This document shows, one piece after another, positions 1-6,934 of a DNA stretch of 33,438 nt. The notes under the pieces are model-generated. The model did not search any database. It had not been told where the DNA came from and saw nothing but the letters and a program-made list of their open reading frames with translations. A program made the translations under genes and the position numbers. Each line of letters starts with the position of its first letter. The stretch's first letter is position 1. The stretch is from NCBI GenBank assembly GCA_004017275.1, contig SAKE01000040.1, forward strand, positions 1-33,438, read 5' to 3'. Source of the DNA: Mesorhizobium sp. Its GTDB lineage: Bacteria; Pseudomonadota; Alphaproteobacteria; Rhizobiales; Rhizobiaceae.

Positions 1-1
1 A

Positions 2-44
2 CTGTTACCTATGTATCCGGTTCAATCTGTTACCCATCTATCGG
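2..44. repeat. two imperfect direct repeats, possible IS end
   Basis: Two copies of a motif starting CTGTTACC lie at 2-20 and 27-44, 25 bases apart; the first reads CTGTTACCTATGTATCCGG and the second differs at a few positions. Closely spaced terminal repeats of this kind resemble the ends of IS21- or IS481-type insertion sequences in rhizobia, but this is recognition from memory. The element body would lie to the left, outside the window. Confidence 0.4.
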
Positions 45-119
45 CTGGACACCGGTAGGCGGATGAGGGGCTGCGCCAACGTCGAAGAACATTCGAACGA
101 GACCTTCAGGAGAACCACA

Positions 120-1004
120 ATGGAAACCATCGGCTTCATAGGCCTCGGCATCATGGGCGCGCCGATGGCGGGGCATCTGCTGGACGCGGGTTATCATGTC
201 ATCGCCAGCGACCATCGCTCCAAGCCGCCGGCCGATCTCGTCGCCAAGGGGCTGAAATCAGTCTCTGGCCATGCGGCCGTGGCCAGAGCCGCCGACATCA
301 TCATCGCCATGGTACCGGACACCCCGCAGGTGGCCGATGTGCTGTTCGGCGAGAATGGCGTTGCCTCCGGCCTGACCAAGGGCAAGCTGGTCATCGATAT
401 GAGTTCGATCTCGCCGATCGAGACCAAAATGTTCGCCAAGAAAATCAACGATCTGGGCTGCGACTATCTCGACGCGCCGGTTTCGGGCGGCGAGGTCGGC
501 GCCAAGGCGGCATCGCTGACCATCATGGTCGGCGGCGAGGACAAGGCCTTCGAGCGCGCCAAGCCCGTCTTCGAGAAGATGGGCAAGAACATCACCCTGG
601 TCGGGCCGAACGGTGTCGGCCAGACCACCAAGGTGGCCAACCAGATCGTCGTTGCGCTGACCATTGAAGCCGTCGCCGAAGCGCTTGTTTTTGCATCGAA
701 AGCCGGCGCTGACCCGGCCAAGGTCAGGCAGGCGCTGATGGGCGGGCTGGCGGCCTCGCGCATTCTGGAAGTGCATGGCGAGCGCATGGTCAAGCGCACC
801 TTTGCGCCGGGCTTTCGCATCGAGCTGCACCAGAAGGATCTGCACCTGGCGCTGGAGGGTGCGAAAGCACTCGGCGTGGCGCTGCCCAACACCTCCACCA
901 CGCAGCAGCTGTTCAACGCCTGCGCCGCCAATGGCGGCGCCAAGGAGGATCACTCGGCGCTGGTCAGGGCGCTGGAGCGGATGGCGGGGCATGAGGTGGG
1001 ATAG
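120..1004 (+). CDS. garR: 2-hydroxy-3-oxopropionate (tartronate semialdehyde) reductase
   Basis: A 294-residue beta-hydroxyacid dehydrogenase. The family reduces tartronate semialdehyde to D-glycerate with NAD(P)H in glyoxylate/glycerate metabolism. The N-terminus has the Rossmann dinucleotide motif GFIGLGIMGAPMA at residues 5-17. The substrate-binding motif DAPVSGGEVGA lies near residue 120, and the catalytic lysine sits in the KVANQ segment near residue 170. Length is normal for the family. The ATG at 120 is chosen because AGGAG (108-112) precedes it; an upstream in-frame ATG at 63 would add 19 residues unlike the family. It is convergent with rlmB. The related 3-hydroxyisobutyrate dehydrogenases share the fold, so the exact substrate is inferred. 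Confidence 0.88.
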   Translation: METIGFIGLGIMGAPMAGHLLDAGYHVIASDHRSKPPADLVAKGLKSVSGHAAVARAADIIIAMVPDTPQVADVLFGENGVASGLTKGKLVIDMSSISPIETKMFAKKINDLGCDYLDAPVSGGEVGAKAASLTIMVGGEDKAFERAKPVFEKMGKNITLVGPNGVGQTTKVANQIVVALTIEAVAEALVFASKAGADPAKVRQALMGGLAASRILEVHGERMVKRTFAPGFRIELHQKDLHLALEGAKALGVALPNTSTTQQLFNACAANGGAKEDHSALVRALERMAGHEVG

Positions 1005-1015
1005 GAGCGAATAAG

Positions 1016-1142
1016 CGAGTAGGGAATAGCGAGTAGCGAATAGGGAATAGCGAATAGGAGGGATTGCAGCCGCGGATAGCCGGGATTCGATTTTCGCTAC
1101 TCGCTACTCGCTACTCGCTACTCGCTACTCGCTACTCGCTAA
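1016..1142. repeat. inverted pair of 7-bp tandem repeat arrays
   Basis: Six degenerate copies of the heptamer [C/G]GA[G/A]TAG run from 1016 to 1057. Six exact copies of TCGCTAC, the same heptamer in inverted orientation, run from 1094 to 1135, with a partial copy to 1142. The two arrays could pair as a stem of roughly 40 bp with a loop of about 36 bases. They lie between the convergent garR and rlmB genes, and the right array supplies the rlmB stop codon and its last residues. It may act as a bidirectional terminator. Confidence 0.85.
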
Positions 1143-1976
1143 AAACTTCCGCGCCACATAGAGGCTGATCGCCGCGGCATTCGACACATTGAGCGAATGG
1201 ATCGCGCCGGGCATGTCGAGCCGCGCCAGCGTGGTCACCGTCTCGCGTGTCTTCTGGCGCAGGCCCTTGCCCTCGGCGCCCAGCACCAGCGCGATCTTTT
1301 CTCCGGCAAAGCTCTTTTCGAGTTCGGCCGGCCCGTCCGAATCAAGGCCGATGGTGCGAAAGCCCGCTTCGTGCAACTGGCCGAGCGCGTCGGCGAGGTT
1401 CTTCACCTCTATCTGGTCGATGTGCTCCAGTGCGCCGGAGGCGGATTTCGCCAGCACGCCCGATTCCTGCGGGCTGTGGCGGGCCGTGGTGATCAGTGCG
1501 CCGGCGCCGAAGGCGACCGCCGAGCGCAGGATGGCGCCGACATTGTGCGGATCGGTGACCTGGTCGAGCACCAGCACCAGCCTTGCATCGCCAAGTGCAT
1601 CGAGCCGCTTCGGTTTCAGCGGTTCGGCCTCGATCAGCACACCCTGATGCACGGCATCCGACCCTGTGATCTTGTCGATGTTCCTGGGCTCGACCAGTTC
1701 CGTCTTGAAGGGCAGGGCGGCGAGATCGGCGATTTCCAGACGCTCGGCCGCGTTGCGCGTCACCATCATCCTTCTGATCTTGCGGCGCGGGTTCTCGAGT
1801 GCGGCGCGCACCGTGTGCAGGCCGTAGAGCCGCACCAGGCCGTCCGCGACATTTTCGCCCGGCGGAACCGGCTGCCGGGGCCGGAACGTCGGCGCGCCGC
1901 CGCTTTTCTCGTCGCGATAGGCGCGGCGCAGCTTGGCGTAATGGGTGTCTTTCGGGGTGTTTGTTTTATCGCTCAT
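1125..1976 (-). CDS. rlmB: 23S rRNA (guanosine-2'-O-)-methyltransferase RlmB
   Basis: A 283-residue SpoU/TrmH-family (SPOUT) methyltransferase; RlmB methylates the 2'-O of G2251 in the peptidyl-transferase region of 23S rRNA using S-adenosylmethionine. After a basic N-terminal extension comes the substrate-binding segment (VRLYGLHTVRAALEN, about residues 47-61). The knotted catalytic domain carries DQVTDPHNVGAILRSA (about 140-155), LGAEGKGLR (about 232-240) and SLNVSNAAAISLY near the C-terminus, the three SPOUT motifs. The stop codon and the last few residues (ASSE) are encoded inside the 7-bp repeat array, so the native end was altered or captured by the repeat. tRNA-Tyr lies divergently upstream. 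Start is the ATG at 1976; the Shine-Dalgarno match is distant, so the exact start is less sure. Confidence 0.92.
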   Translation of the reverse strand: MSDKTNTPKDTHYAKLRRAYRDEKSGGAPTFRPRQPVPPGENVADGLVRLYGLHTVRAALENPRRKIRRMMVTRNAAERLEIADLAALPFKTELVEPRNIDKITGSDAVHQGVLIEAEPLKPKRLDALGDARLVLVLDQVTDPHNVGAILRSAVAFGAGALITTARHSPQESGVLAKSASGALEHIDQIEVKNLADALGQLHEAGFRTIGLDSDGPAELEKSFAGEKIALVLGAEGKGLRQKTRETVTTLARLDMPGAIHSLNVSNAAAISLYVARKFLASSE

Positions 1977-2174
1977 GGCTGGCTTCTATAGCTGTCTCCT
2001 CCGGCCAAGGATATGGCTCGTCGCCGCAGCCGGCGAACAGAAACGAAAAACCCTGGTTGCGCGGTTGACACCCAATGGGCTTGCCGCCATAAGGCGCTGC
2101 GCTGGTTTCGGAGAATACATATCTCGGGTCCGGATCGGCGTGAATGCCTCGTTGCATGGCTTCGGCGGCAGACT

Positions 2175-2259
2175 GGAGAGGTGCCCGAGTGGTTAAAGGG
2201 GACGGACTGTAAATCCGTTGGCTTAGCCTACGTTGGTTCGAATCCAACCCTCTCCACCA
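2175..2259 (+). tRNA. tRNA-Tyr (GTA)
   Basis: An 85-base tRNA with encoded CCA. The acceptor stem GGAGAGG (2175-2181) pairs with CCTCTCC (2249-2255), followed by discriminator A and CCA (2257-2259). The anticodon stem ACGGA/TCCGT (2202-2206/2214-2218) encloses loop CTGTAAA, giving anticodon GTA at 2209-2211. A long variable arm and the T-loop GGTTCGAATCC are present, as expected for bacterial tRNA-Tyr. Confidence 0.97.
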
Positions 2260-2323
2260 CTGCCGGCCGGAAGCCCTGAAATGTCCACGAAATAACGCCT
2301 AGCGGCAGTCTATTGGCTTGGGC

Positions 2324-2509
2324 TCAGTTCGCCGCGTTGATCGATTTTGCCAGCTCTTCGAGCTTCCTGGGATCGTTGCCGTGGCGGCGCACCAGTTCGC
2401 GAGCCTGCCTGGATGGCAAATCGGTCGTGGCCGCCAGCTGTCGCACCTGCCGATCATCGATGGCGACCTGCGGCAATGTGTTGTCGATATCTGCAGCCTT
2501 GTCCTTCAT
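2324..2509 (-). CDS. small stress-type protein, paralogue of the gene at 21238
   Basis: A 61-residue hydrophilic protein of unknown function. The core reads LAATTDLPSRQARELVRRHG, then ND and a lysine-rich tail; it may be a small helical domain (perhaps distantly like DUF3606, not certain). The start at 2509 is set by a strong GAGGAG six bases upstream; longer readings to 2659 lack this. A perfect EcfG-type promoter (GGAAC-N16-CGTT) lies 31 bases upstream of the start. A second copy of the same core (TTDVSPEQARELMRKHGKD) occurs at 21238-21402, also behind a perfect site of this type. Together these suggest a general-stress small protein. Function cannot be stated. Confidence 0.7.
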   Translation of the reverse strand: MKDKAADIDNTLPQVAIDDRQVRQLAATTDLPSRQARELVRRHGNDPRKLEELAKSINAAN

Positions 2510-2539
2510 GACGGTTCTCCTCGACCTGCTGTCGAAGAC

Positions 2540-2564
2540 AACGGCTTGAGAATTCGACCGTTCC
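2540..2564 (-). promoter_or_regulatory. EcfG-type promoter (perfect match)
   Basis: On the minus strand the sequence reads GGAAC (2564-2560), 16 bases, then CGTT (2543-2540). This equals the alphaproteobacterial general stress sigma factor consensus GGAAC-N16/17-CGTT. It ends 31 bases before the ATG of the 61-aa gene at 2509. Confidence 0.75.
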
Positions 2565-2646
2565 GAAAGATCTGCAAGCTTGGCCTGAGTGCGGACCAGT
2601 ACGCCCGTCTTGACCGCGTAACGATGATCACAGCGGGATTCTGCCA

Positions 2647-2671
2647 GGAACCATGCCACGGCGGACGAGTT
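2647..2671 (+). promoter_or_regulatory. EcfG-type promoter candidate
   Basis: GGAAC at 2647-2651 is followed after 17 bases by GTT at 2669-2671 (the usual C before GTT is A). It lies 27 bases before the ATG of the proline-rich gene at 2699 and is divergent from the minus-strand site at 2540-2564. Confidence 0.55.
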
Positions 2672-2698
2672 GTTTCGACTGAACGGAGATCATTTTCG

Positions 2699-2860
2699 AT
2701 GCAGCATCCAAGAGAACCAGACCCAAATCGCGATGTGCCCATGCCGCCTCCAATATGGAATCCCGAGCCGATCGAGGAACCCGAACCGGAAAGGCTCCCG
2801 GACGAGACTCCGCTGCCCAATCCCGACGAGAATGAAGAGCCTCCGGTGCACGCTCGATGA
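2699..2860 (+). CDS. small proline- and glutamate-rich protein
   Basis: A 53-residue protein dominated by Pro, Glu, Asp and Asn with no hydrophobic core and no signal peptide, probably disordered in the cytoplasm. It contains repeated acidic Pro-Glu motifs such as NPEPIEEPEPE and LPNPDENEEPP. The ATG at 2699 has GGAG at 2685-2688 with a 10-base spacer, and an EcfG-like promoter sits just upstream. Its stop codon overlaps the start of the next reading frame (ATGA at 2857-2860), suggesting translational coupling to a cupin-like fragment. Function unknown. Confidence 0.6.
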   Translation: MQHPREPDPNRDVPMPPPIWNPEPIEEPEPERLPDETPLPNPDENEEPPVHAR

Positions 2861-3072
2861 CAGATCTCGAACCAAAGGAATTTGTGCTCGCCGGCGTCGT
2901 CATGAAACGACTGGTTTCCGGGGAGCAGACAGAAGGCTTACTCTGCTTGAAAACAGAAGCGGCGGGCAGACGACTCCCGCCAGCCATATAAGGCGCGCCC
3001 ATATCTCGATGAGCTTTCGCCGCATGATGCGTCACGCCGGCGAGATCACCGATTTCGACAATGGCACGTGAT
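2857..3072 (+). pseudogene. probable frameshifted cupin-domain gene fragment
   Basis: A reading frame starts at the ATGA overlap with the preceding gene and runs 44 codons to a stop at 2989-2991. It begins like a small cupin protein (EFVLAGVVMKRLVSGEQTEG, then LLCL). From about 2948 the cupin-like continuation ENRSGGQTTPASHI is found in another frame, which runs on to about 3072. A small indel near 2945-2950 would join the two halves. The metal-binding cupin histidines expected after this segment are not seen, so the gene is also truncated. What I see is the two-frame continuity; that the ancestor was a cupin is inferred from motif memory. It lies convergent with nuoD. Confidence 0.4.
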
Positions 3073-3097
3073 TTGCGGCACGTAATCTGCGCACCGG

Positions 3098-4288
3098 TCA
3101 GCGATCGATCTCGCCAAACACGATATCGAGCGATCCGATGATCGCGGCAACGTCGGCGATCATGTGCCCTCGAGACAGAAAATCCATCGCCTGCAGATGG
3201 GCAAAGGACGGCGCGCGTATCTTGCACCGGTAGGGCACATTGCCTCCGTCAGAAACCAGATAAACGCCGAATTCTCCCTTTGGCGCTTCAACCGCGGCAT
3301 AGACTTCTCCGGCCGGCACACGATGCCCCTCGGTATAAAGTTTGAAATGCTGGATGGTCGCCTCCATCGAGCGTTTCATCGTCGCGCGCCGCGGCGGCGT
3401 GATCTTCTGGTTTGGGATAGCTACCGGCCCCTGGCCTTCGGGCGACCGCAGCTTTTCCAGGCATTGCCTCATGATCCGCACCGACTGGCGCATTTCTTCC
3501 ATGCGAACGAGATAGCGGTCATAGCAGTCTCCGTTCTTGCCGACGGGAATGTCGAAATCCATGTCCGGGTAGCATTCGTATGGCTGCGCCTTGCGCAAAT
3601 CCCATGCCGCGCCCGACCCACGCACCATCACGCCGGAAAAGCCCCAGGCCCAGGCATCATCCAGCCCGATCACGCCGACATCGACATTGCGTTGCTTGAA
3701 AATACGGCTGCCGGTGAGCAAATCGTCGAGGTTGTCGCAGACCTTGAGGAACGGGTCGCAGAAGGCCCCGATATCGTCCAGTAGGTTTGGCGGCAGGTCC
3801 TGGTGCACGCCGCCGATCCTGAAGTAATTCGCATGCATGCGGGCGCCGGAGGCGCGCTCATAGAAGACCATCAGTTTCTCGCGCTCCGCAAATCCCCAAA
3901 GCGGCGGGGTCAGCGCGCCGATATCCATGGCTTGCGTCGTGACATTGAGGAGATGCGACAGAAGCCGGCCAATCTCGCAAAAAAGAACGCGGATGAGCTG
4001 GCCGCGCCTGGGAACCGTTATTTCGAGCAGTTTTTCGGCGGCGAGGCAGAACGCATGCTCCTGGTTCATCGGCGCGACATAATCGAGCCGGTCGAAATAA
4101 GGCAGCGCCTGCAGATAGTTCTTGTACTCTATGAGTTTTTCCGTGCCGCGATGGAGCAGGCCGATATGCGGATCGGCGCGCTCGACGATTTCGCCGTCCA
4201 GCTCCAGCACCAACCGAAGAACGCCGTGGGCGGAGGGATGCTGTGGTCCGAAATTGATGGTGAAGTTGCGAACGGCGGCTTCGACCAT
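3098..4288 (-). CDS. nuoD: solitary NADH-quinone oxidoreductase subunit D
   Basis: A 396-residue full-length NuoD (49-kDa subunit), the peripheral-arm subunit of respiratory complex I that helps form the quinone-binding pocket. The N-terminus has the family signature NFGPQHPSAHGVLRLVLELDG, with the conserved LLHRGTEK and DRLDYVAPMNQEHA segments following, and the C-terminus carries FLSRGHMIADVAAIIGSLDIVFGE. No internal stop or deletion is visible. Start at 4288 has GGAGAG seven bases upstream. None of nuoA-C or nuoE-N is adjacent, so this is an orphan copy, probably a second nuoD beside the main operon elsewhere. It differs from the commonest alphaproteobacterial sequences at scattered positions (for example a Cys in AFCLAAEKL), consistent with a divergent paralogue. 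Whether it enters complex I is unknown. Confidence 0.88.
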   Translation of the reverse strand: MVEAAVRNFTINFGPQHPSAHGVLRLVLELDGEIVERADPHIGLLHRGTEKLIEYKNYLQALPYFDRLDYVAPMNQEHAFCLAAEKLLEITVPRRGQLIRVLFCEIGRLLSHLLNVTTQAMDIGALTPPLWGFAEREKLMVFYERASGARMHANYFRIGGVHQDLPPNLLDDIGAFCDPFLKVCDNLDDLLTGSRIFKQRNVDVGVIGLDDAWAWGFSGVMVRGSGAAWDLRKAQPYECYPDMDFDIPVGKNGDCYDRYLVRMEEMRQSVRIMRQCLEKLRSPEGQGPVAIPNQKITPPRRATMKRSMEATIQHFKLYTEGHRVPAGEVYAAVEAPKGEFGVYLVSDGGNVPYRCKIRAPSFAHLQAMDFLSRGHMIADVAAIIGSLDIVFGEIDR

Positions 4289-4352
4289 GACAGCTCTCCG
4301 CGAGTTGCGTTTCGGTGGTTCACGGCGTGATCTGTATGGTTCGGTGCGCCGC

Positions 4353-4745
4353 TCAAGTCGTCGTCTGGATGATCAGCGTCAGAGTGCCATCGCCATCGAT
4401 GTTTGCCGCGACGACCTGCGAGGAGTTGAGCCCGCTCGCCCTCAGCGCCGATGTCGCCTGAGGCGAAGCATCGATGGAGTTTTGCAGGCGAAGCAAATCT
4501 TCGGCGCTGGTCTGGTTGATCACGGCATCCGCCTGGGCCTTGATTTCCGCAGGTAAATCCTCGACGGCGACAATGGCAATACCGGTGAAGTTCGAACCAG
4601 AAGAGCCTTGATCGGGTAGCGTCTCCGGTTGAGCTTCGCCCTGCGGTGGCGTCACCTGGGGAAGCTGCGGGCCGATGGTTTGCCCGTAGATGGGTTGTGT
4701 CATGACCGCCCCGGAAAGTGCGACAACTATCGTCAACATCCGCAT
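4353..4745 (-). CDS. small secreted protein of unknown function
   Basis: A 130-residue protein with an N-terminal signal peptide (about residues 1-22, MRMLTIVVALSGAVMTQPIYG), followed by a Pro/Gln-rich linker and a soluble part ending in a Thr-rich strand (GTLTLIIQTTT). The start at 4745 is fixed by AAGGAG five bases upstream; in-frame Met codons at 4760 and 4775 lack a good site. It is expected in the periplasm. An EcfG-like promoter lies about 40 bases upstream. I recognise no family. Confidence 0.7.
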   Translation of the reverse strand: MRMLTIVVALSGAVMTQPIYGQTIGPQLPQVTPPQGEAQPETLPDQGSSGSNFTGIAIVAVEDLPAEIKAQADAVINQTSAEDLLRLQNSIDASPQATSALRASGLNSSQVVAANIDGDGTLTLIIQTTT

Positions 4746-4783
4746 GGTCGCTCCTTGCATCCGCTTGAGTGACATTTTGAAGA

Positions 4784-4808
4784 AACCCTTATGCTGGGCG
4801 ATGGTTCC
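4784..4808 (-). promoter_or_regulatory. EcfG-type promoter candidate
   Basis: On the minus strand GGAAC (4808-4804) is followed after 17 bases by GTT (4786-4784). It ends 38 bases before the ATG of the secreted-protein gene at 4745. Confidence 0.5.
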
Positions 4809-4928
4809 GCAGGTCTGGCCACACCGGACGATTTCGCCCCCAACTCTCGAAGCGCCTACCGCCGGTCGACGCTACTTGGTATGAAATCGACAATTGGCTC
4901 ATGGCCGAAAATGCGCAATCATTGGAAA

Positions 4929-5141
4929 ATGGAACGCCGGTTGGACGACAAACTCGATTGCAAGGCTTGCGGGACTATCCAGATGGACATTCCCGACAAC
5001 GCCAAGGAGTCGACGCCAATTCATTGCAGCAATTGCGGCGCCTTTCTCGGCGAATGGGGCGAATTGCAGGATGATTTCTACCGCCAGGCTCGCGGTACCG
5101 AAGCATTCGACTTGCGCAACGGAAACATTATCAAGAAGTAG
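4929..5141 (+). CDS. small zinc-ribbon protein
   Basis: A protein of about 70 residues with two cysteine pairs, CKAC and CSNC (the latter in HCSNCGAFLGEWGELQ), spaced as in a zinc ribbon. The C-terminal half ends in FDLRNGNIIKK. It is probably a cytoplasmic metal-binding protein of unknown role. The frame is open back to 4791, with other in-frame ATG codons at 4881 and 4911; none has a convincing ribosome site. The start at 4929 is chosen because the recognisable sequence begins there (MERRLDDKLDCKACG). It may be divergently arranged with the secreted protein at 4353-4745. Confidence 0.65.
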   Translation: MERRLDDKLDCKACGTIQMDIPDNAKESTPIHCSNCGAFLGEWGELQDDFYRQARGTEAFDLRNGNIIKK

Positions 5142-5360
5142 GGCGACGGTACCGTCACGCCCGCGAGCGCGAACCAGGCCTACGCATCAGCGGCTTGCCG
5201 CAAGCGGTCCTTCGTCGATGAATGCAGCTTGCGTGCTTATGATCCCGCCGGCCGAATCCGGTCGTGTCGAATTCTCCAGCCTACCGCTCTTGTCGAAGCA
5301 TCACAGCGCGATAATTCCCTTGAAGGCGTGGGAGATTCGCCGTCTCAACAGGAGCTGGCC

Positions 5361-5789
5361 ATGAAACATCAAACACTCGACCAACTGCATGCCGTCGCCA
5401 AGATTGAATCCTCGGCTGCATATTCCGCAATGACACGAAATCAGCGCATAGAGCGCTGGGCTGAACTGCTAGACCGTAATCCCGAGCGATGCCTTGGCGC
5501 GTTTGCGGGCACCGAACATCTGCACCCCGAAACACGGGCAACGATGCGTGGCGAGGGATCGGCAATTTCGGTTGCCTTCGAAGATCCGGTGCTGCGCGCG
5601 TCGGGTTTGAAAGACGATACCTATGGTGAGGCAAAGCGCTTTTTCGAGCTGAACGACTGGCAGCTGCACGACATCGTCTGCGATTGTCACGTCGGCGCTA
5701 CCATGAAAGCGCGCTGGGCTGCCAGCCGGGTCCGCTCAGCGATTGGCGGCAGGTTCTTTACGTGGTTGAGGCAAAGGATAATGCGCTGA
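5361..5789 (+). CDS. conserved-looking hypothetical protein
   Basis: A 142-residue soluble protein without a signal peptide or clear membrane segment. Start at 5361 is supported by AGGAG six bases upstream. The N-terminal half is helical and polar (RNQRIERWAELLDRNPE); the central part contains CDCHVGATMKARWAASRVR; the C-terminus is basic. I do not recognise a domain. The 219 bases before it show no gene. It is convergent with the small membrane-protein gene at 5851. Confidence 0.65.
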   Translation: MKHQTLDQLHAVAKIESSAAYSAMTRNQRIERWAELLDRNPERCLGAFAGTEHLHPETRATMRGEGSAISVAFEDPVLRASGLKDDTYGEAKRFFELNDWQLHDIVCDCHVGATMKARWAASRVRSAIGGRFFTWLRQRIMR

Positions 5790-5850
5790 CCGCGAGTGGA
5801 GATCGCAGCCTGCCACGGCATGCGGTCTCCTGCCTCGCCCGACGCGCGGC

Positions 5851-6012
5851 TCAACCCTTGTCCTGGTGATACAGCCGGTCGGTCGCCCGGTCGCTTTCCC
5901 TGCGTTCGGCGGGGCCAGGACGGCGGCGTGTCGCAACAACATAGGCCATCAATACGACCAGCAACAATGGTCCGCCGGCAACGACGACCAACCACATGAC
6001 ACTTTCAAACAT
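5851..6012 (-). CDS. single-pass membrane peptide
   Basis: A 53-residue protein with one hydrophobic segment (about residues 5-27, rich in V, L, G) followed by a basic, Arg-rich cytoplasmic tail, suggesting insertion with the C-terminus inside. The start at 6012 is fixed by AAGGAG seven bases upstream. An EcfG-like promoter (6034-6058) lies just before it, so it seems to have its own transcript rather than being read with the PEBP gene. Function unknown. Confidence 0.65.
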   Translation of the reverse strand: MFESVMWLVVVAGGPLLLVVLMAYVVATRRRPGPAERRESDRATDRLYHQDKG

Positions 6013-6033
6013 GGCAGGTCTCCTTTCCCAGAC

Positions 6034-6058
6034 AACCGGCAAGGAGACGAACCGTTCC
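6034..6058 (-). promoter_or_regulatory. EcfG-type promoter candidate
   Basis: On the minus strand GGAAC (6058-6054) is followed after 17 bases by GTT (6036-6034), ending 21 bases before the ATG of the 53-aa membrane-peptide gene at 6012. Confidence 0.55.
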
Positions 6059-6107
6059 GCTCATGGGCGACATGGGCGAGGCGAAGGGATTCGTTGACGC
6101 ACCCGAT

Positions 6108-6578
6108 TTACCGATTGCGTTCGTATGTTCCGACGAGTTCGGCTTGCTCGAGTGCATGTTTTTGCGCCTCGCGCCAGATGCGCTCGACGCCCGTGCTGGC
6201 CGGGATGGCAAGGCTCGGCGTGTCGAGCGCAGCCAGCCGGAAATGGTAGTGATGGACGCCGTGCCCGATCGGCGGTTCAGGGCCGTCGTAATAGGCGTTG
6301 CCAAAATCATTCGTTGCTTGCCTAAGAGCGCCCGGACCCGGCTTGCCGCTTTCCGCCTCGGGAAGCTCTCTGGTGTCCGGAGAGATATTGAATACCGCCC
6401 AATGACCAAACATTCCGCTCGGCGCATCGGGATCCTGGACGACGAGAACGAGGCTCTTCGTCCCATCCGGCGCTCCCGACCACTTGAGCGGCGGCGACAC
6501 ATTCTTGCCGTCTCGGGTATATTTTTCGGGAATTTGTTCGCCTTCGGCAAAGGCGGCACTGCTGAGGGCAAGTGGCAT
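6108..6578 (-). CDS. PEBP-family protein (YbhB/YbcL, Raf-kinase-inhibitor-like)
   Basis: A 156-residue protein of the phosphatidylethanolamine-binding family. Family motifs are visible: SPPLKWSGAPDGTKSLVLVVQDPDAP (about residues 28-53), FGHWAVFNI (about 57-65) and the anion-site segment GHGVHHYHFRLAALD (about 104-118). No signal peptide is evident; the protein is presumably cytoplasmic, binding small anionic or lipid ligands. Start at 6578 has AAGGAG close upstream. The gene lies 49 bases downstream of the 68-aa gene in the same direction, and the two are probably cotranscribed. The biochemical role of bacterial members is poorly known. Confidence 0.9.
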   Translation of the reverse strand: MPLALSSAAFAEGEQIPEKYTRDGKNVSPPLKWSGAPDGTKSLVLVVQDPDAPSGMFGHWAVFNISPDTRELPEAESGKPGPGALRQATNDFGNAYYDGPEPPIGHGVHHYHFRLAALDTPSLAIPASTGVERIWREAQKHALEQAELVGTYERNR

Positions 6579-6627
6579 GGTTCACTCCTTCCGAGGGACA
6601 GTTGATCGCAACGACGCACACGGCATG

Positions 6628-6834
6628 CTATTTGTTGGTCCGCATCTTTTGTCTCGGATTGATGCCACCGGCGGCGGTCGTGTCGTTTTCGACGTCACCT
6701 TCGACCGTGTTCTCGCCTTCAAGCTCGAACTCTTCGCCTTTCTTGAACGTTCCCTTGGAAGTCCCGATACCAGGATTGTTCGCCAAGTCGGCATCGCTCG
6801 GTTTTTTCCATTTCGGATGTTTGGTTCCGGTCAT
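6628..6834 (-). CDS. small hydrophilic hypothetical protein
   Basis: A 68-residue, highly charged protein, likely disordered. It starts MTGTKHPKWKKPSDADLANN and has a Gly/Glu-rich middle (GTFKKGEEFELEGENTVEG). AAGGAG lies seven bases before the start at 6834. It precedes the PEBP gene by 49 bases in the same direction, suggesting an operon. Two overlapping near-matches to the EcfG consensus (one mismatch each) lie upstream near 6869-6899. Function unknown. Confidence 0.65.
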   Translation of the reverse strand: MTGTKHPKWKKPSDADLANNPGIGTSKGTFKKGEEFELEGENTVEGDVENDTTAAGGINPRQKMRTNK

Positions 6835-6934
6835 GAGAAAACTCCTTCGATGAGGATTTCGGTTTTAAAATCGCAAGCCAGATGAATTGTTCCGGTTCCA
6901 CGCCTCTTCTTCATTGGCTCGCCGCGTGCGTCGG

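Noticed and set aside
1016..1142. CRISPR array
   Set aside because: The units are 7 bp in direct tandem without spacers; this is a short tandem repeat.
5141..5163. near-palindrome after the zinc-ribbon gene
   Set aside because: The inner part is a perfect palindrome with almost no loop, so a stable RNA hairpin terminator is doubtful.
6869..6899. EcfG-type promoter before the 68-aa gene
   Set aside because: Two overlapping candidates each miss one base of the GTT part, so neither is listed as a site.
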